Shown: positions 16,022 to 25,094 of the stretch, piece after piece
How the letters are laid out: each line of letters opens with the position of its first letter
Numbering within the stretch: position 1 is the first letter of the stretch
NCBI RefSeq assembly: GCF_038396845.1
Contig: NZ_CP151587.1
Span: forward strand, 904,001 to 968,000
Length of the DNA stretch: 64,000 nt
DNA from: Gymnodinialimonas sp. 57CJ19
GTDB taxonomy: Bacteria; Pseudomonadota; Alphaproteobacteria; Rhodobacterales; Rhodobacteraceae
Direction of reading: 5' to 3'
Notes under the pieces: generated by a model
The model's input: the letters and a program-made list of their open reading frames with translations, nothing else
Databases searched by the model: none
What the model was told of the DNA's origin: nothing
Program-made: the position numbers and the translations under genes

Positions 16022-16516
16022 AATCGGGTCGCCGCCCCGGTAGGCTCTTTTCCGCAAGAAAAGATGCCGGGAGGGGGATGGCGAACGGGTGTGGCGCAAC
16101 GTGGACTCTAAGCCGGTACCTCGTTACGCCCGCGGAACGTAAAATCCCAAAAAATTTTATTTGGCATTAAGGCGTCTTTCAGAGGGGTGATGCCTTGGGA
16201 TTTCGTCACGAAGTATCAAAACTACACCCGTTAGAGTAAGCGTAAGCTACAAACATGCTGCGAATCGCAAAGCTATCTGGAGACGATTTCTATCATCTGC
16301 AAGAAGTTAATGCCGTTCCTAAGCTGTGATCTACATTCTTCATGAGGCGGCTGTCATAGTATTGAAAAGCATAAATAAAATTCCCCTTTATGCTAGTAAC
16401 CAGTAGAATACACAATGCCGGTTATCTTGCTGAATCTTAAAAAGCTTGCTTTATTTCTGCCCCTGCTGCTTTATGTGTGGTTTAGACGTAATACAGCCAA
16501 TTTTTGGGGTGATTTA
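16022..16516. other. 495-base gap, increasingly AT-rich, with a nested stem structure
   Basis: GC content falls sharply after about 16130. An outer inverted repeat AAATCCCAA (16142-16150) / TTGGGATTT (16195-16203) encloses GGCAT/ATGCC, giving a possible structured RNA or a junction. A 24-codon frame at 16255-16329 is present but unsupported. The rest up to 16516 may be the promoter region of the next gene. Confidence 0.5.
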
Positions 16517-17644
16517 ATGGGCGTTGAAGCGAAGGTGATACGTATCGGCGCGGTTCTCATGTTGAACGCAGTCTCTTGTGCCATGCCCGCTTTCGCCCAA
16601 GTTGCCAGCTCATGCGCTATTGTATACGAGGGTAATTTGGCTGAAATTGCAAATGCAAATAGTCGCTCAGCTCAGGCAAGTTTTCTCTACGATCATTACT
16701 GCGATGCGACTGGATCGACTAGAGAAGGAGCACTTTCTGGTGGCATTGAAGTATTCGAGGTTTTGGGCGCAGATCTAAATTTTTCAGGAAGTAGTGAGGA
16801 AGTTCGCCGTTTCTGTTCCACTTCATTTGAGGCTAGACAGATTGAAGGCGCAAGTTTTTCCTCTACGTATTCCCCCGTGTATGAGGCAATGCAAAGTTTC
16901 AACGCTTGCGTCGCGATTGAAAATCAATTCGGCTACCGGATCACACATACAACCAATCATCCGTTTGGTGTTGTGATAAATGGCTCTAGTCTAGGGGTGG
17001 CAACCCCAGTTGAAGTAAATGCACTTAACTATCCGACAGATCTTCTAACGTGTGAAAGCGGCAGCTTTTCGGAAGATGGCGAAACCATAAACCTAGATCA
17101 ATTTAGTAATGTTACCGCACCAACTGGTTCTTTCGCTATTTCGTGTGAGCGTATTCCTGTTCCGTTGGAGAGTGGTAATACTTTCTTACCTAGCGTTACC
17201 TTAACAATCTCTACAGACAGAATTTCCTCCTCATATCCAATATCTCTTGCGTCTGAAATAAGATACAATTTTGACCTCGCAAGCCAAGCCGTGGCAGCAT
17301 ATGATGCTGTCCAACGGGAATTGGAAGATAGTAGAGTAAACGCCCTTGGGCTACAAACTAGGCTTGATGGTGCAGCGGCTCGCTATGAAAGTATTTCATC
17401 GTTGATGTTATCTATCTATGATGGTGATGGAAGTGCACACGGGTTCGGTCCAACTGGTTCCATAAACGTTGGTATTACTCAACCAGATTTAAGCTATGGT
17501 TGTGAAGATCAATACGAATTAAGAAATCAATGCCCGAATGGATATCGGGCCGTTGGAGTTGATCAAGTCATATCAATCAGCGGAGGCCAATGCGGCCACA
17601 ATTACTTTTCCGTTTCTTGTGTGCCGGTGGAACAGTGGCGGTAA
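16517..17644 (+). CDS. Secreted cysteine-containing protein of unknown function, atypical AT-rich gene
   Basis: I do not recognise this family. From the ATG at 16517 the protein has 375 residues with a signal peptide (IRIGAVLMLNAVSCAMPAFA, cleavage before QVASS). At least ten cysteines are spread over the mature part, consistent with disulfides after export. A probable helical segment lies near residues 255-300 (YDAVQRELEDSRVNALGLQT). The end QCGHNYFSVSCVPVEQWR resembles a small cysteine-stabilised domain. An in-frame ATG at 16415 would add 34 residues, but only the 16517 start has a GGGGTGA ribosome site. Its base composition is clearly lower in GC than that of all its neighbours, which suggests acquisition by transfer. 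Confidence 0.75.
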   Translation: MGVEAKVIRIGAVLMLNAVSCAMPAFAQVASSCAIVYEGNLAEIANANSRSAQASFLYDHYCDATGSTREGALSGGIEVFEVLGADLNFSGSSEEVRRFCSTSFEARQIEGASFSSTYSPVYEAMQSFNACVAIENQFGYRITHTTNHPFGVVINGSSLGVATPVEVNALNYPTDLLTCESGSFSEDGETINLDQFSNVTAPTGSFAISCERIPVPLESGNTFLPSVTLTISTDRISSSYPISLASEIRYNFDLASQAVAAYDAVQRELEDSRVNALGLQTRLDGAAARYESISSLMLSIYDGDGSAHGFGPTGSINVGITQPDLSYGCEDQYELRNQCPNGYRAVGVDQVISISGGQCGHNYFSVSCVPVEQWR

Positions 17645-17827
17645 GCTTTGCTTACACAAAATGAAAATCACTTGCTTTGTGGAAAAGCGCATTCATAGCA
17701 TTCGTGGTAGTCTGTGATGGTACAAGAGGCAATTGTCCGTGCCGTGAAACCCCAGTAACTCGCCCGAAATTCACCTGCTCAAACCTTAACAAATAAAAAA
17801 ACACAATAAAAACCACAGCTTAACCCT

Positions 17828-17845
17828 CTGCTCAAGCTTGAGCAG
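17828..17845. terminator. 18-bp perfect palindrome downstream of smc
   Basis: CTGCTCAAGCTTGAGCAG lies 18 bases beyond the smc stop. On the minus strand it is followed after about 15 bases by T-rich sequence, as in a loose intrinsic terminator. Confidence 0.45.
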
Positions 17846-17862
17846 CCCACACAGAGCCCAAA

Positions 17863-20800
17863 TCAGGCCACCAGAGTCTCCGCCGCTTTCAGGTCCACCG
17901 AGACGAGTTGAGATACCCCCTGCTCCCCCATCGTGACCCCGAAAAGGCGGTCCATCCGGGCCATCGTGACCGCATGGTGGGTGATCGTCAGGAAGCGGGT
18001 ATTCGTGGAGCGGGTCATCTCATCGAGCATGTCACAGAACCGCGTCACGTTCGCATCATCCAGCGGCGCGTCGACCTCGTCCAGCACACAGATCGGCGCC
18101 GGGTTCGCAAGGAACACCCCGAAGATTAGCGCCAGCGCCGTCAACGTCTGCTCCCCCCCCGATAGCAGCGAGAGGGTCGAGAGTTTCTTGCCTGGAGGCT
18201 GGCACAGGATCTCCAACCCGGCCTCCAGCGGATCGTCGGATTCCACCAGCACCAACCGCGCCTCACCCCCCCCAAAGAGGTGCGTGAAGAGCCGCGCGAA
18301 GTTCTCGTTCACCTCGTCGAACGCCTTCAAGAGCCGCTCGCGCCCTTCCTTGTTGAGGCTGTTGATCCCTGTCCGAAGCTTCGCAATCGCCTCCTCGAGG
18401 TCAATCTTCTCGGAAGCCAGCATGTCATGCTCCTCCCGCACCTCACGGCTATCCTCCTCCGCCCGAAGGTTCACTGCACCGAGGGCGTCGCGCTGACGGC
18501 GCAGGCGGAGGACGTTCTGCTCAATCTGGTCCGCGGTGGGCATCGGTGCGGGCAGGTCGCCGAGGGTTTCCAGAAGGGTCTCGGGCGTCTGTTCCATCTC
18601 TTCGGTGATGCGGTCGGCGGCGGCCTGGACCGCCTCCTGCGCGGCATCGCGGCGGGCCTCAGCGGCGGCGCGGGCCTCACGGGCCTCGGAGGCGGCGCGC
18701 TCGGTGTCGCGCTCGGCGCCGCTGGCGGCCCGCAGGTTCATCTCACCCACTGACAGGGCATCGGCGGAGGTGGTCTTGCGGGTCTCGGACTCAGAGATCT
18801 GGATGGCCAACTGCTCGCGCCGCATGGCGATTTCGCCGGGCTTCTGGCGGGCGTCTATCAGGGCGGCTTCGGCCTCCCCGCGGCGCTTCTCCAGCTCGGC
18901 CAGACGCGAGGCGGCGTTGGTCAGGCGGTTCTGCCAGTTGGTAATTTCTGTGCCGATCTTGGCGATGCGCGACACGCGATCTTCACCGTCGCGCTTGACC
19001 TCATCAAAGGCGGCGCGCTTGGCGAGCATGGTCATCCGTGCGGCTTCCACGGTGGTCTTCACGTCCGCCAAACGGCCTCGCACGGCGTCCAGATCATCCA
19101 ATTCGGCCAAGGCATCTTGGGCACGGGTCAGCTCAGCCCGTGCCGTATCAGCCTCTTCCGCGTGGCGCGAGGCGGTCAGGCGCAGGGTTTCCAGCTTGCC
19201 GTCCAGCACACTTTGATCGGCCTCGGCGCGGGCGGCGGCGCGGCTGGCTTGGCTCAGCTGCGTTTCCGCGTCGCGCCGGGCGGTGCGGGCGGATTTATCG
19301 GCCTCTGTCAGTTGGTTAAGGCGCTGCGCCAAGTCTTCATGGGCGGCCTTGGCAGCATCCGCTTTGCCCCGTGCGCGGAGCCGTTCTTCCTCCAGTTCCG
19401 ACAGGCGGTTTGCCTGCTCCAACCGCCGCGCGGCGGTGGACACGGCATCGGCGGCGGCGACGGCAAAACCGTCCCAACGCCAAAGATCGCCCTCGCGGCT
19501 GACAAGACGTTGACCGGGCTGCAATTCGGGCTGCAAGCGGGGACCGTCGGCGGCGTCGATGATGCCGACTTGCGACAGGCGGCGGCCCAGAACGGCGGGG
19601 GCTTGCGCGACCTCGGCGGCGGGCTGCGCACCCTTCGGCAAAGCGGCTGAGGCGTCGTATCCGGGCAGGTCTGTCCAGCCTGTTGCGCCCGCCGATGTCG
19701 CACGGGCGGCCTTTAGATCATCGGAAAGGGCGGCTCCGATCGCGGCCTCAAAACCGGGGGAAACTTTAATTTCGTCAAGGACTTGGTCACCGTCACCCCG
19801 GTCGCGTTCCAGCACGCGTGCCAGCGCCGTGACCTCCGCATCCAGTGTCCCCGCGCGGCCCTCGGCCTCGGACCGGGCAGAGCGGGCCTCGGTCTCGTGG
19901 GTTTGGGCGTCTGCGCGGGCAGATTCCGTTTCCAGCAGGGTTTCCTCGGCGCGGGCCGCAAGATCTGTGGCGCGGGTGAGGGCGTCTGTGGCCTCTTCCG
20001 CTTCGCGCTTGAGGGTCTGCAACCGATCCGCTGCATCGTTGGCGGCTTTCTCGGCGGCCTGGGCATCTGCGATGTTGCGGGTGACGGCTTTTTCCGCCTC
20101 TCCCATCCGCCGCTCAATGGCTTGGTAGCGCGCAGCCAAAGCGGCAGATTGCTCTGTAAGATCAGAGAGTTCCGCTTCTTGTCCGGCCAAAACACTGCGG
20201 GCGTCGGTGACCGCGTCGCGGGCGTCGCCAAGGCGATCATCCTGGCCCTTTTGCGCCCGCTGCAAATCGGCCCGTTCATCCTGCAACCGAGAGACAGTTT
20301 CGCCGGCGTCGGCGTTCAATGCCTCCTCCCGCTCGCGGTCCTTGTCGATCTGGGTGATCCGGTTGGTCAGGGTTTCCACGGCGGCGGCGGCGCGGTCTGC
20401 TTCGGCCTGCAAACTGTCGCGTTCTACCAGTAAACGTTGAAGAATCGCGGCGGCGACCGTGTCTTCTTCGCGCAGGGGGGGCAGGGCTTCTTCGGCCGCT
20501 TCGCGGGCCTTCACGGCCTCTTGCGCGGCTGATTCTGCCTGCGCGGCAGTGGCGAGGCCCGCCCGCAAAGCCTCTTCAGCGCGGAGACGAGCGGCGTCCG
20601 CGTCGCGCCAGCGCACAAACAGCAACAGGCCTTCCGTCAGGCGTAGTTCCGTCCCGATCTCGCGGTAGCGGGAGGCTTGTTTTGCCTGTCTTGCCAAGGT
20701 GTTAAGCTGCCCGCTGAGTTGGTCGAGAACGTCATCGGTGCGTGACAGGTTTGCTTCGGCCCCTTTCAATTTCAACTCCGCCTCATGGCGGCGTTGATAG

Positions 20801-21318
20801 AGGCCCGAGATGCCCGCGGCCTCTTCCAGGATGCGGCGGCGGGCTTTGGGGCGGGCGTTAATCAGCTCGGAAATCTGGCCTTGGCGGACCAAAGCGGGGC
20901 TGTGTGCGCCGGTAGAAGCGTCAGCAAACAGCATCGAGACATCGCGGGCGCGAACGTCTTTTCCGTTTAGTTTATAAGCACTTCCGGCGTCGCGCGTGAT
21001 GCGGCGGATTATGTCGATCTGGTCTTCATCGTTGAAACCAGCAGGCGCGAGGCGGTCGGTGTTGTCGATCTGAAGCGAGACTTCCGCGAAGTTGCGGGCG
21101 TTGCGGGTGGCGGCACCGCCAAAGATGACGTCTTCCATGCCAGCGCCACGCATCGCGGTGGGGCGGTTTTCGCCCATCACCCAACGCAACGCTTCGAGAA
21201 GATTGGATTTTCCGCAGCCATTGGGCCCGACAACACCGGTCAAACCATCGGCAATCACGAGGTCTGTCGGATCGACGAAGGACTTGAAGCCGTTCAATCT
21301 GAGCTTTGTGAAACGCAC
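17863..21318 (-). CDS. smc: Chromosome segregation ATPase SMC
   Basis: SMC dimers with ScpA/ScpB compact and segregate newly replicated DNA. The 1151-residue protein has the full layout: Walker A GPNGCGKSNLLEALRWVMGE near residues 32-51, a long coiled coil rich in Ala, Glu and Arg, a hinge at about 500-620 (FEAAIGAALSDDLKAARA), a second coiled coil, the signature LSGGEQTLTALALIFG and Walker B CVLDEVDAPLDD near the C-terminus. The length matches family norms. It is a single gene; scpA and scpB are not in this window. The DciA-like/DsbA-like pair that I associate with smc in relatives is at 47.7-48.9 kb instead. Confidence 0.98.
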   Translation of the reverse strand: MRFTKLRLNGFKSFVDPTDLVIADGLTGVVGPNGCGKSNLLEALRWVMGENRPTAMRGAGMEDVIFGGAATRNARNFAEVSLQIDNTDRLAPAGFNDEDQIDIIRRITRDAGSAYKLNGKDVRARDVSMLFADASTGAHSPALVRQGQISELINARPKARRRILEEAAGISGLYQRRHEAELKLKGAEANLSRTDDVLDQLSGQLNTLARQAKQASRYREIGTELRLTEGLLLFVRWRDADAARLRAEEALRAGLATAAQAESAAQEAVKAREAAEEALPPLREEDTVAAAILQRLLVERDSLQAEADRAAAAVETLTNRITQIDKDREREEALNADAGETVSRLQDERADLQRAQKGQDDRLGDARDAVTDARSVLAGQEAELSDLTEQSAALAARYQAIERRMGEAEKAVTRNIADAQAAEKAANDAADRLQTLKREAEEATDALTRATDLAARAEETLLETESARADAQTHETEARSARSEAEGRAGTLDAEVTALARVLERDRGDGDQVLDEIKVSPGFEAAIGAALSDDLKAARATSAGATGWTDLPGYDASAALPKGAQPAAEVAQAPAVLGRRLSQVGIIDAADGPRLQPELQPGQRLVSREGDLWRWDGFAVAAADAVSTAARRLEQANRLSELEEERLRARGKADAAKAAHEDLAQRLNQLTEADKSARTARRDAETQLSQASRAAARAEADQSVLDGKLETLRLTASRHAEEADTARAELTRAQDALAELDDLDAVRGRLADVKTTVEAARMTMLAKRAAFDEVKRDGEDRVSRIAKIGTEITNWQNRLTNAASRLAELEKRRGEAEAALIDARQKPGEIAMRREQLAIQISESETRKTTSADALSVGEMNLRAASGAERDTERAASEAREARAAAEARRDAAQEAVQAAADRITEEMEQTPETLLETLGDLPAPMPTADQIEQNVLRLRRQRDALGAVNLRAEEDSREVREEHDMLASEKIDLEEAIAKLRTGINSLNKEGRERLLKAFDEVNENFARLFTHLFGGGEARLVLVESDDPLEAGLEILCQPPGKKLSTLSLLSGGEQTLTALALIFGVFLANPAPICVLDEVDAPLDDANVTRFCDMLDEMTRSTNTRFLTITHHAVTMARMDRLFGVTMGEQGVSQLVSVDLKAAETLVA

Positions 21319-21556
21319 CTGTGCTGCCTCTTTTCGATGGCGATTCTGCTAAGGGGCAGTCTACGCGAAGGGCAGCGGGCCGAGTCAACGGACGTGGGGC
21401 GTATATCGTGTGTTTCGGCGGGTTATCCCCAAGATATGCGCGTTAGGGCGAAATCTATGTTTGGGGAGGCGGGCCAGCACAAGTATCTCAATGGTATATC
21501 AATTGGCTTTTCCCCTGCGGACGGGCAGAGGGCCCAGGCTCGCCCTACAGACCGCC

Positions 21557-21865
21557 TCAGGGACAAATCAAATTCGCCCGCATCACGTTCTGATCGCCGC
21601 GCAGGCTGTCGGTGTCAACGGCGCAACCGGTGGCTTGCTCCATCGCTTGGCCCGCGCGATGCACAATTGCCCCGATGGACGGGAAGGGCATGGGGTTGGT
21701 GCGGATCGCCTCGGCCCGGTGGCCGTTGCGGCGGACAGAGAACTCGGCCCCATCCACGGCGACGTAAGTGGGCGGAATGCCCATCATCGCGGGGGAGGGG
21801 CTATCGCAGGCGGCAAGCGAGAGGATCAGGGCGGGGACGGCGGGGAGGGGGAGTAAGAAACGCAT
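21557..21865 (-). CDS. Small lipoprotein of unknown function
   Basis: This 102-residue protein has a lipoprotein signal with lipobox LSLAAC (cysteine at residue 20), then about 80 residues including VAVDGAEFSVRRNGHRAEAIRTNP and a conserved-looking ATGCAVDTDSLRGDQNVM. A second pair-capable cysteine pattern is at GCAVD and LICP. It faces rsfS divergently, with a near-consensus CtrA site (TTAA-N7-TTAC at 21889-21903) just upstream of its start. I do not know its function. The start is supported by the signal sequence. Confidence 0.75.
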   Translation of the reverse strand: MRFLLPLPAVPALILSLAACDSPSPAMMGIPPTYVAVDGAEFSVRRNGHRAEAIRTNPMPFPSIGAIVHRAGQAMEQATGCAVDTDSLRGDQNVMRANLICP

Positions 21866-21888
21866 GGTTCAGCATTTCCGTGACATGG

Positions 21889-21903
21889 TTAACAAATCGT
21901 TAC
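21889..21903. promoter_or_regulatory. Near-consensus CtrA-type site
   Basis: TTAA-CAAATCG-TTAC differs from the TTAA-N7-TTAA core by one base. It lies 24 bases before the start of the small lipoprotein gene and about 100 bases before rsfS. Confidence 0.25.
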
Positions 21904-22005
21904 TGCAACAGGGCAAAGAACCATGCGTAAGGCGTGGTTGAGAACACGGGCGCGGAGTGTTATTATCCCTTATGCCCGGCGCCGGGGTTCAACAGGTGCA
22001 TTGTA

Positions 22006-22464
22006 ATGGAGGATAGAGTCCTGACCGGACTTAACCAGGCGGAGGCCAAGACCTCTGCATCCGCAGCGCCCACAACTTCTAAACGGGCCCGGACTCAAAC
22101 CGCTTATACCAGCGAAGAGCTGCTAGAGCGCATTCTGACATCCCTTGATGACGACAAAGCCGAAGATGTCGTGCAGATTGATCTGCGCGGAAAATCTTCG
22201 ATTGGCGATTATATGGTCGTGGCTTCTGGTCGCTCTACCCGTCAGGTTTCGGCCATCGCCGAGAAGCTGGTGGACAGGCTGAAGCAGGAATACGGCCTGT
22301 ATTCCAAGATCGAAGGCAAGGATACGGGCGACTGGGTATTGATTGATACCGCCGATGTCGTTGTCCACATATTCCGCCCTGAAGTACGAGAGTTCTATCA
22401 GCTAGAGAAAATGTGGCAGCCCGAAGCGCCAGAATCGGCCCCTGCGCCGGGTTCAGACGGCTGA
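22006..22464 (+). CDS. rsfS: Ribosomal silencing factor RsfS
   Basis: RsfS binds uL14 on the large ribosomal subunit and blocks subunit joining under starvation. The core domain shows LDDDKAEDVVQIDLRGKSSIGDYMVVASGRSTRQVSAIA and KDTGDWVLIDTADVVVHIFRPEVREFYQLEKMW, both typical. The N-terminal 35 residues are a low-complexity extension (QAEAKTSASAAPTTSKRARTQ), longer than in most bacteria. The ATG at 22006 is preceded by AGGTG. The stop overlaps the start of rlmH, so both are translated together, in keeping with their joint link to the large subunit. Confidence 0.96.
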   Translation: MEDRVLTGLNQAEAKTSASAAPTTSKRARTQTAYTSEELLERILTSLDDDKAEDVVQIDLRGKSSIGDYMVVASGRSTRQVSAIAEKLVDRLKQEYGLYSKIEGKDTGDWVLIDTADVVVHIFRPEVREFYQLEKMWQPEAPESAPAPGSDG

Positions 22465-22928
22465 AGGTTCATCTGTGCGTCGTGGGCCGCCTGAAAGGCG
22501 GGCCCGAGAAGGCGTTGATCGACGATTATCTGAGACGCTTCGACAAGACGGGCCGGGGCCTTGGGCTGTCGCTTGGACAGTTGATCGAGGTCGAGGATCG
22601 CAAGGGCGGCGGCATGGCGGCGGAGGCGGAATTGATTCGCGCCCGCCTGCCCGGTGCCGCGTTTTGGGTCATGGACGAACGGGGGGAGGTTATGACTTCT
22701 CCTACCTTTGCGGACCGTTTGGGGGCGCAAAGGGACAAAGGCGTGGGCGATTTGGCGCTGGTGATCGGTGGCGCGGATGGGATTGATCCGACGCTGCGGG
22801 CTGAAGCCGGGATGGCGATTTCCTTCGGCAAGATGGTGTGGCCCCACATGCTGGCGCGGGTGATGCTGACCGAGCAGTTGTACCGCGCGGCGTCCATTCT
22901 GGCGGGAAGCCCCTACCACCGGGTGTGA
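22461..22928 (+). CDS. rlmH: 23S rRNA pseudouridine-1915 N3-methyltransferase RlmH
   Basis: RlmH is a SPOUT methyltransferase modifying helix 69 of 23S rRNA on the assembled ribosome. The sequence starts KVHLCVVGRLKGGPEKALIDDY, then AAFWVMDERGEVMTSPTFA and the knot region LALVIGGADGIDPTLRAEA, ending with RVMLTEQLYRAASILAGSPYHR, the family C-terminus. The best start is the CTG at 22461, which overlaps the rsfS stop as CTGA and gives exactly 155 residues, the E. coli length. No ATG, GTG or TTG fits this position. An upstream ATG at 22413 would add 16 residues unlike the family. Confidence 0.95.
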   Translation: MKVHLCVVGRLKGGPEKALIDDYLRRFDKTGRGLGLSLGQLIEVEDRKGGGMAAEAELIRARLPGAAFWVMDERGEVMTSPTFADRLGAQRDKGVGDLALVIGGADGIDPTLRAEAGMAISFGKMVWPHMLARVMLTEQLYRAASILAGSPYHRV

Positions 22929-22936
22929 CCGGCGCC

Positions 22937-23755
22937 CTACCGCATCAATATCCGCTGACTGTTGCGCCGCAAGATCAGCAAGCCAAGGGCCAGCGGCCCC
23001 AACCCCCAGATCAGCACCAGCGGGACCGAGATGAAATCGGGTCCATAGGTGGGATAGACCCCTTGTCGAAACAGTGCGGTGAAGTGAATCCACGGGGTCC
23101 AATCAAGGATGGATTGGATGGTGGGGGGCAAATCCTCATACAAGAAGAAGACGCCCGAGCCGATCAACAGGGGCCGCGAGGCGATCGTCCAGATTTGAGC
23201 ATATACCGGGAAAAGCCCGGAAATGGCGCAGTTCAAGGTGCCGTGGCCAAGCCCCAGCAGCGCCGCCAGCGCCATGGCCGAGATCATGTAGCGAATTTCC
23301 AGCACGGCGGTTGTGTCGGTGAACTCCAGAATACCGAACAGCACAAGGCTGGCGATGGCGACACTTGTCAGCGTGTTGAGGATGAACCGCGCCAGAACCG
23401 CGTCGATCCAGCTGACGGCGGGATACATCAGCAACGGCCGAGAGAACGTCAGCGCGTTCATCACCGTGGACAGGGTGAGGCTATAGAGGAGGAACGGCAG
23501 GTATCCGGTGGTGTAAAACAGCAGGAACGAGCTGCCCAAGCTGGGGCTGCGGATCAGCATGGAAAAGACGAACGACATCACGATCAGCGCGCCAACCGGT
23601 TCCACCACGGCCCAGATATAGCCCCCCGGAGACCGGCCATAGCGCGTGGACATTTCGCGCAGCATCAGCGCGATGATCGCGCGGGCCGAGGCAAAGCTTG
23701 TGGTACGGGCTTTGGCGCGACCAAGGGGGGCGTGGATGGTTGTGAGGCTGGTCAA
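22937..23755 (-). CDS. kpsM: Capsule polysaccharide ABC transporter permease (KpsM type)
   Basis: KpsM is the membrane half of the ABC-2 exporter that moves lipid-linked capsular polysaccharide to the periplasm. The 272-residue protein has six hydrophobic segments and the family stretches IALMLREMSTRYGRSPGGYIW and VVEPVGALIVMSFVF, followed by YLPFLLYSLT. The apparent start is TTG (23755) with a weak GGA site; no upstream ATG is in frame. It is divergent from kpsE, while its ATPase partner kpsT lies on the other strand behind kpsE. This split is unusual because kpsM and kpsT are normally adjacent. Confidence 0.92.
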   Translation of the reverse strand: MTSLTTIHAPLGRAKARTTSFASARAIIALMLREMSTRYGRSPGGYIWAVVEPVGALIVMSFVFSMLIRSPSLGSSFLLFYTTGYLPFLLYSLTLSTVMNALTFSRPLLMYPAVSWIDAVLARFILNTLTSVAIASLVLFGILEFTDTTAVLEIRYMISAMALAALLGLGHGTLNCAISGLFPVYAQIWTIASRPLLIGSGVFFLYEDLPPTIQSILDWTPWIHFTALFRQGVYPTYGPDFISVPLVLIWGLGPLALGLLILRRNSQRILMR

Positions 23756-23883
23756 AATGCCGGGTCCATCATGTTTTATTAAACCTCTTTGCGTAGGGAT
23801 GATTCCAGAAGGGAAACGACAGGTGATCCGGTAGCGGGTTGCGCGGTGTCCCTGAGATTAACCACGCAAGGATTGCCAAACCG

Positions 23884-25086
23884 TTGACTGAAGCCACCAT
23901 AATTCAAAAACCCCCTGCCTCGGTGCAGCGGCGCATTCGGATTAATACGGTGCCCGCGCAACGGGCGCGGATGCGGTGGCGGCACTGGGGCATCGTGATC
24001 TCGTTCATCGTGTTGGTGCTGGCCCCTTTGGGGGCGGCGGCGTTCTACCTGTACCGGGTGGCGGTGGATCAATACGCCTCGACCACCGGGTTTACGGTCC
24101 GGCAGAATGAAACCGGCGCTGCGACTGATGTTTTGGGCGGGTTGGCGGCCTTTGCGGGCGGCGGGGGCAGCGGGCAGGCCGATGCCGATATTCTGTTTGA
24201 ATACATTGTCAGCCAGGAACTGGTGCAGCGTTTGGATGAACGGCTGGACCTAGTGGGCCATTACGCGGCCCCTTACGATGTGGACCCGGTTTTTGCCCTG
24301 CCGCCTGACACGACGATCGAAGGGTTGGTGGACCATTGGCAACGCATAGTGCGGATCAGTTACAGCCAGTCCTCGGGGCTTATCGAACTGCGCGTTCTGG
24401 CGTTTGAACCAGAGATGGCCCGTACCATCGCCCGCGCGATTATCGAGGAAAGCCAAGAGCTTGTGAATGCGCTCAACAGCACCGCCCGCAATGATGCGAT
24501 GCAGTTTGCCGAGCAGGATCTGGAGGCGGCCTTGCGGCGCCTTCGGGGCGCGCGCGAAGCCCTGACAGCGTTTCGCACCCGCACGCAGATCGTGGACCCG
24601 GAAAGCGATTTGCAGGGGCGGATGGGGGTGCTGAACAATCTGCAACAGCAGTTGGCCGAGGCGTTGATTGAGAATGATCTGTTGAGTGAGAACACGGGCA
24701 ATCCCAACGACCCCCGCCTGCGCCAATCAGCACAGCGCATCGGGGTGATCCGCGAACGTATCGCGCTGGAACGGCAAAACTTCACCGAGGCCGACGCTCA
24801 GGTCGGGGGGGAAGATTACCCGACCCTGATCGCCGAATATGAAGGGCTGGTGGTGGACCGGGAATTCGCGGAAGGAAGCTATCGCGCAGCCTTGACGGCC
24901 TTGGACCTTGCCCGAACAAACACGACCCGCCAAAGCCGCTATCTGGCGGTCTTCATCCAGCCGACGTTCCCCGAACTGGCCCAATTCCCGCGCCGAGAGG
25001 TCGTGCTGGGCCTTTGCTCGCTATTCCTGCTGCTGGGCTGGGCGATCTTGGCGCTGGTCTATTACTCGATCCGCGACAGACAGTAG
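23884..25086 (+). CDS. kpsE: Capsule export inner-membrane protein, KpsE/BexC type polysaccharide co-polymerase
   Basis: PCP-3 proteins of the KpsE family span the periplasm and couple the ABC exporter to the outer-membrane channel. After a short cytoplasmic N-terminus, a membrane helix (GIVISFIVLVLAPLGAAAFYLY) leads to a periplasmic part with YASTTGFTVRQNE, a long coiled-coil section (about residues 190-300) and a closing segment RQSRYLAVFIQPTFPELAQFPRR, typical of the family, before the second membrane helix. Two TTG codons, 23839 and 23884, could start it; 23884 has an AAGGAT site, and codon use upstream of it looks non-coding. It is followed 8 bases later by kpsT. Confidence 0.88.
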   Translation: MTEATIIQKPPASVQRRIRINTVPAQRARMRWRHWGIVISFIVLVLAPLGAAAFYLYRVAVDQYASTTGFTVRQNETGAATDVLGGLAAFAGGGGSGQADADILFEYIVSQELVQRLDERLDLVGHYAAPYDVDPVFALPPDTTIEGLVDHWQRIVRISYSQSSGLIELRVLAFEPEMARTIARAIIEESQELVNALNSTARNDAMQFAEQDLEAALRRLRGAREALTAFRTRTQIVDPESDLQGRMGVLNNLQQQLAEALIENDLLSENTGNPNDPRLRQSAQRIGVIRERIALERQNFTEADAQVGGEDYPTLIAEYEGLVVDREFAEGSYRAALTALDLARTNTTRQSRYLAVFIQPTFPELAQFPRREVVLGLCSLFLLLGWAILALVYYSIRDRQ

Positions 25087-25094
25087 CGCTCGCG

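Noticed and set aside
16255..16329. A 24-codon frame in the AT-rich gap (starts MLRIAKLSGDDFYHLQEV)
   Set aside because: No ribosome binding site is visible and the length is within chance for AT-rich sequence. It could be a peptide, but there is no support.
21337..21930. A plus-strand frame of 197 codons across the smc and lipoprotein promoter regions
   Set aside because: The product is Arg/Gly-rich low complexity and antisense to the better supported lipoprotein gene.
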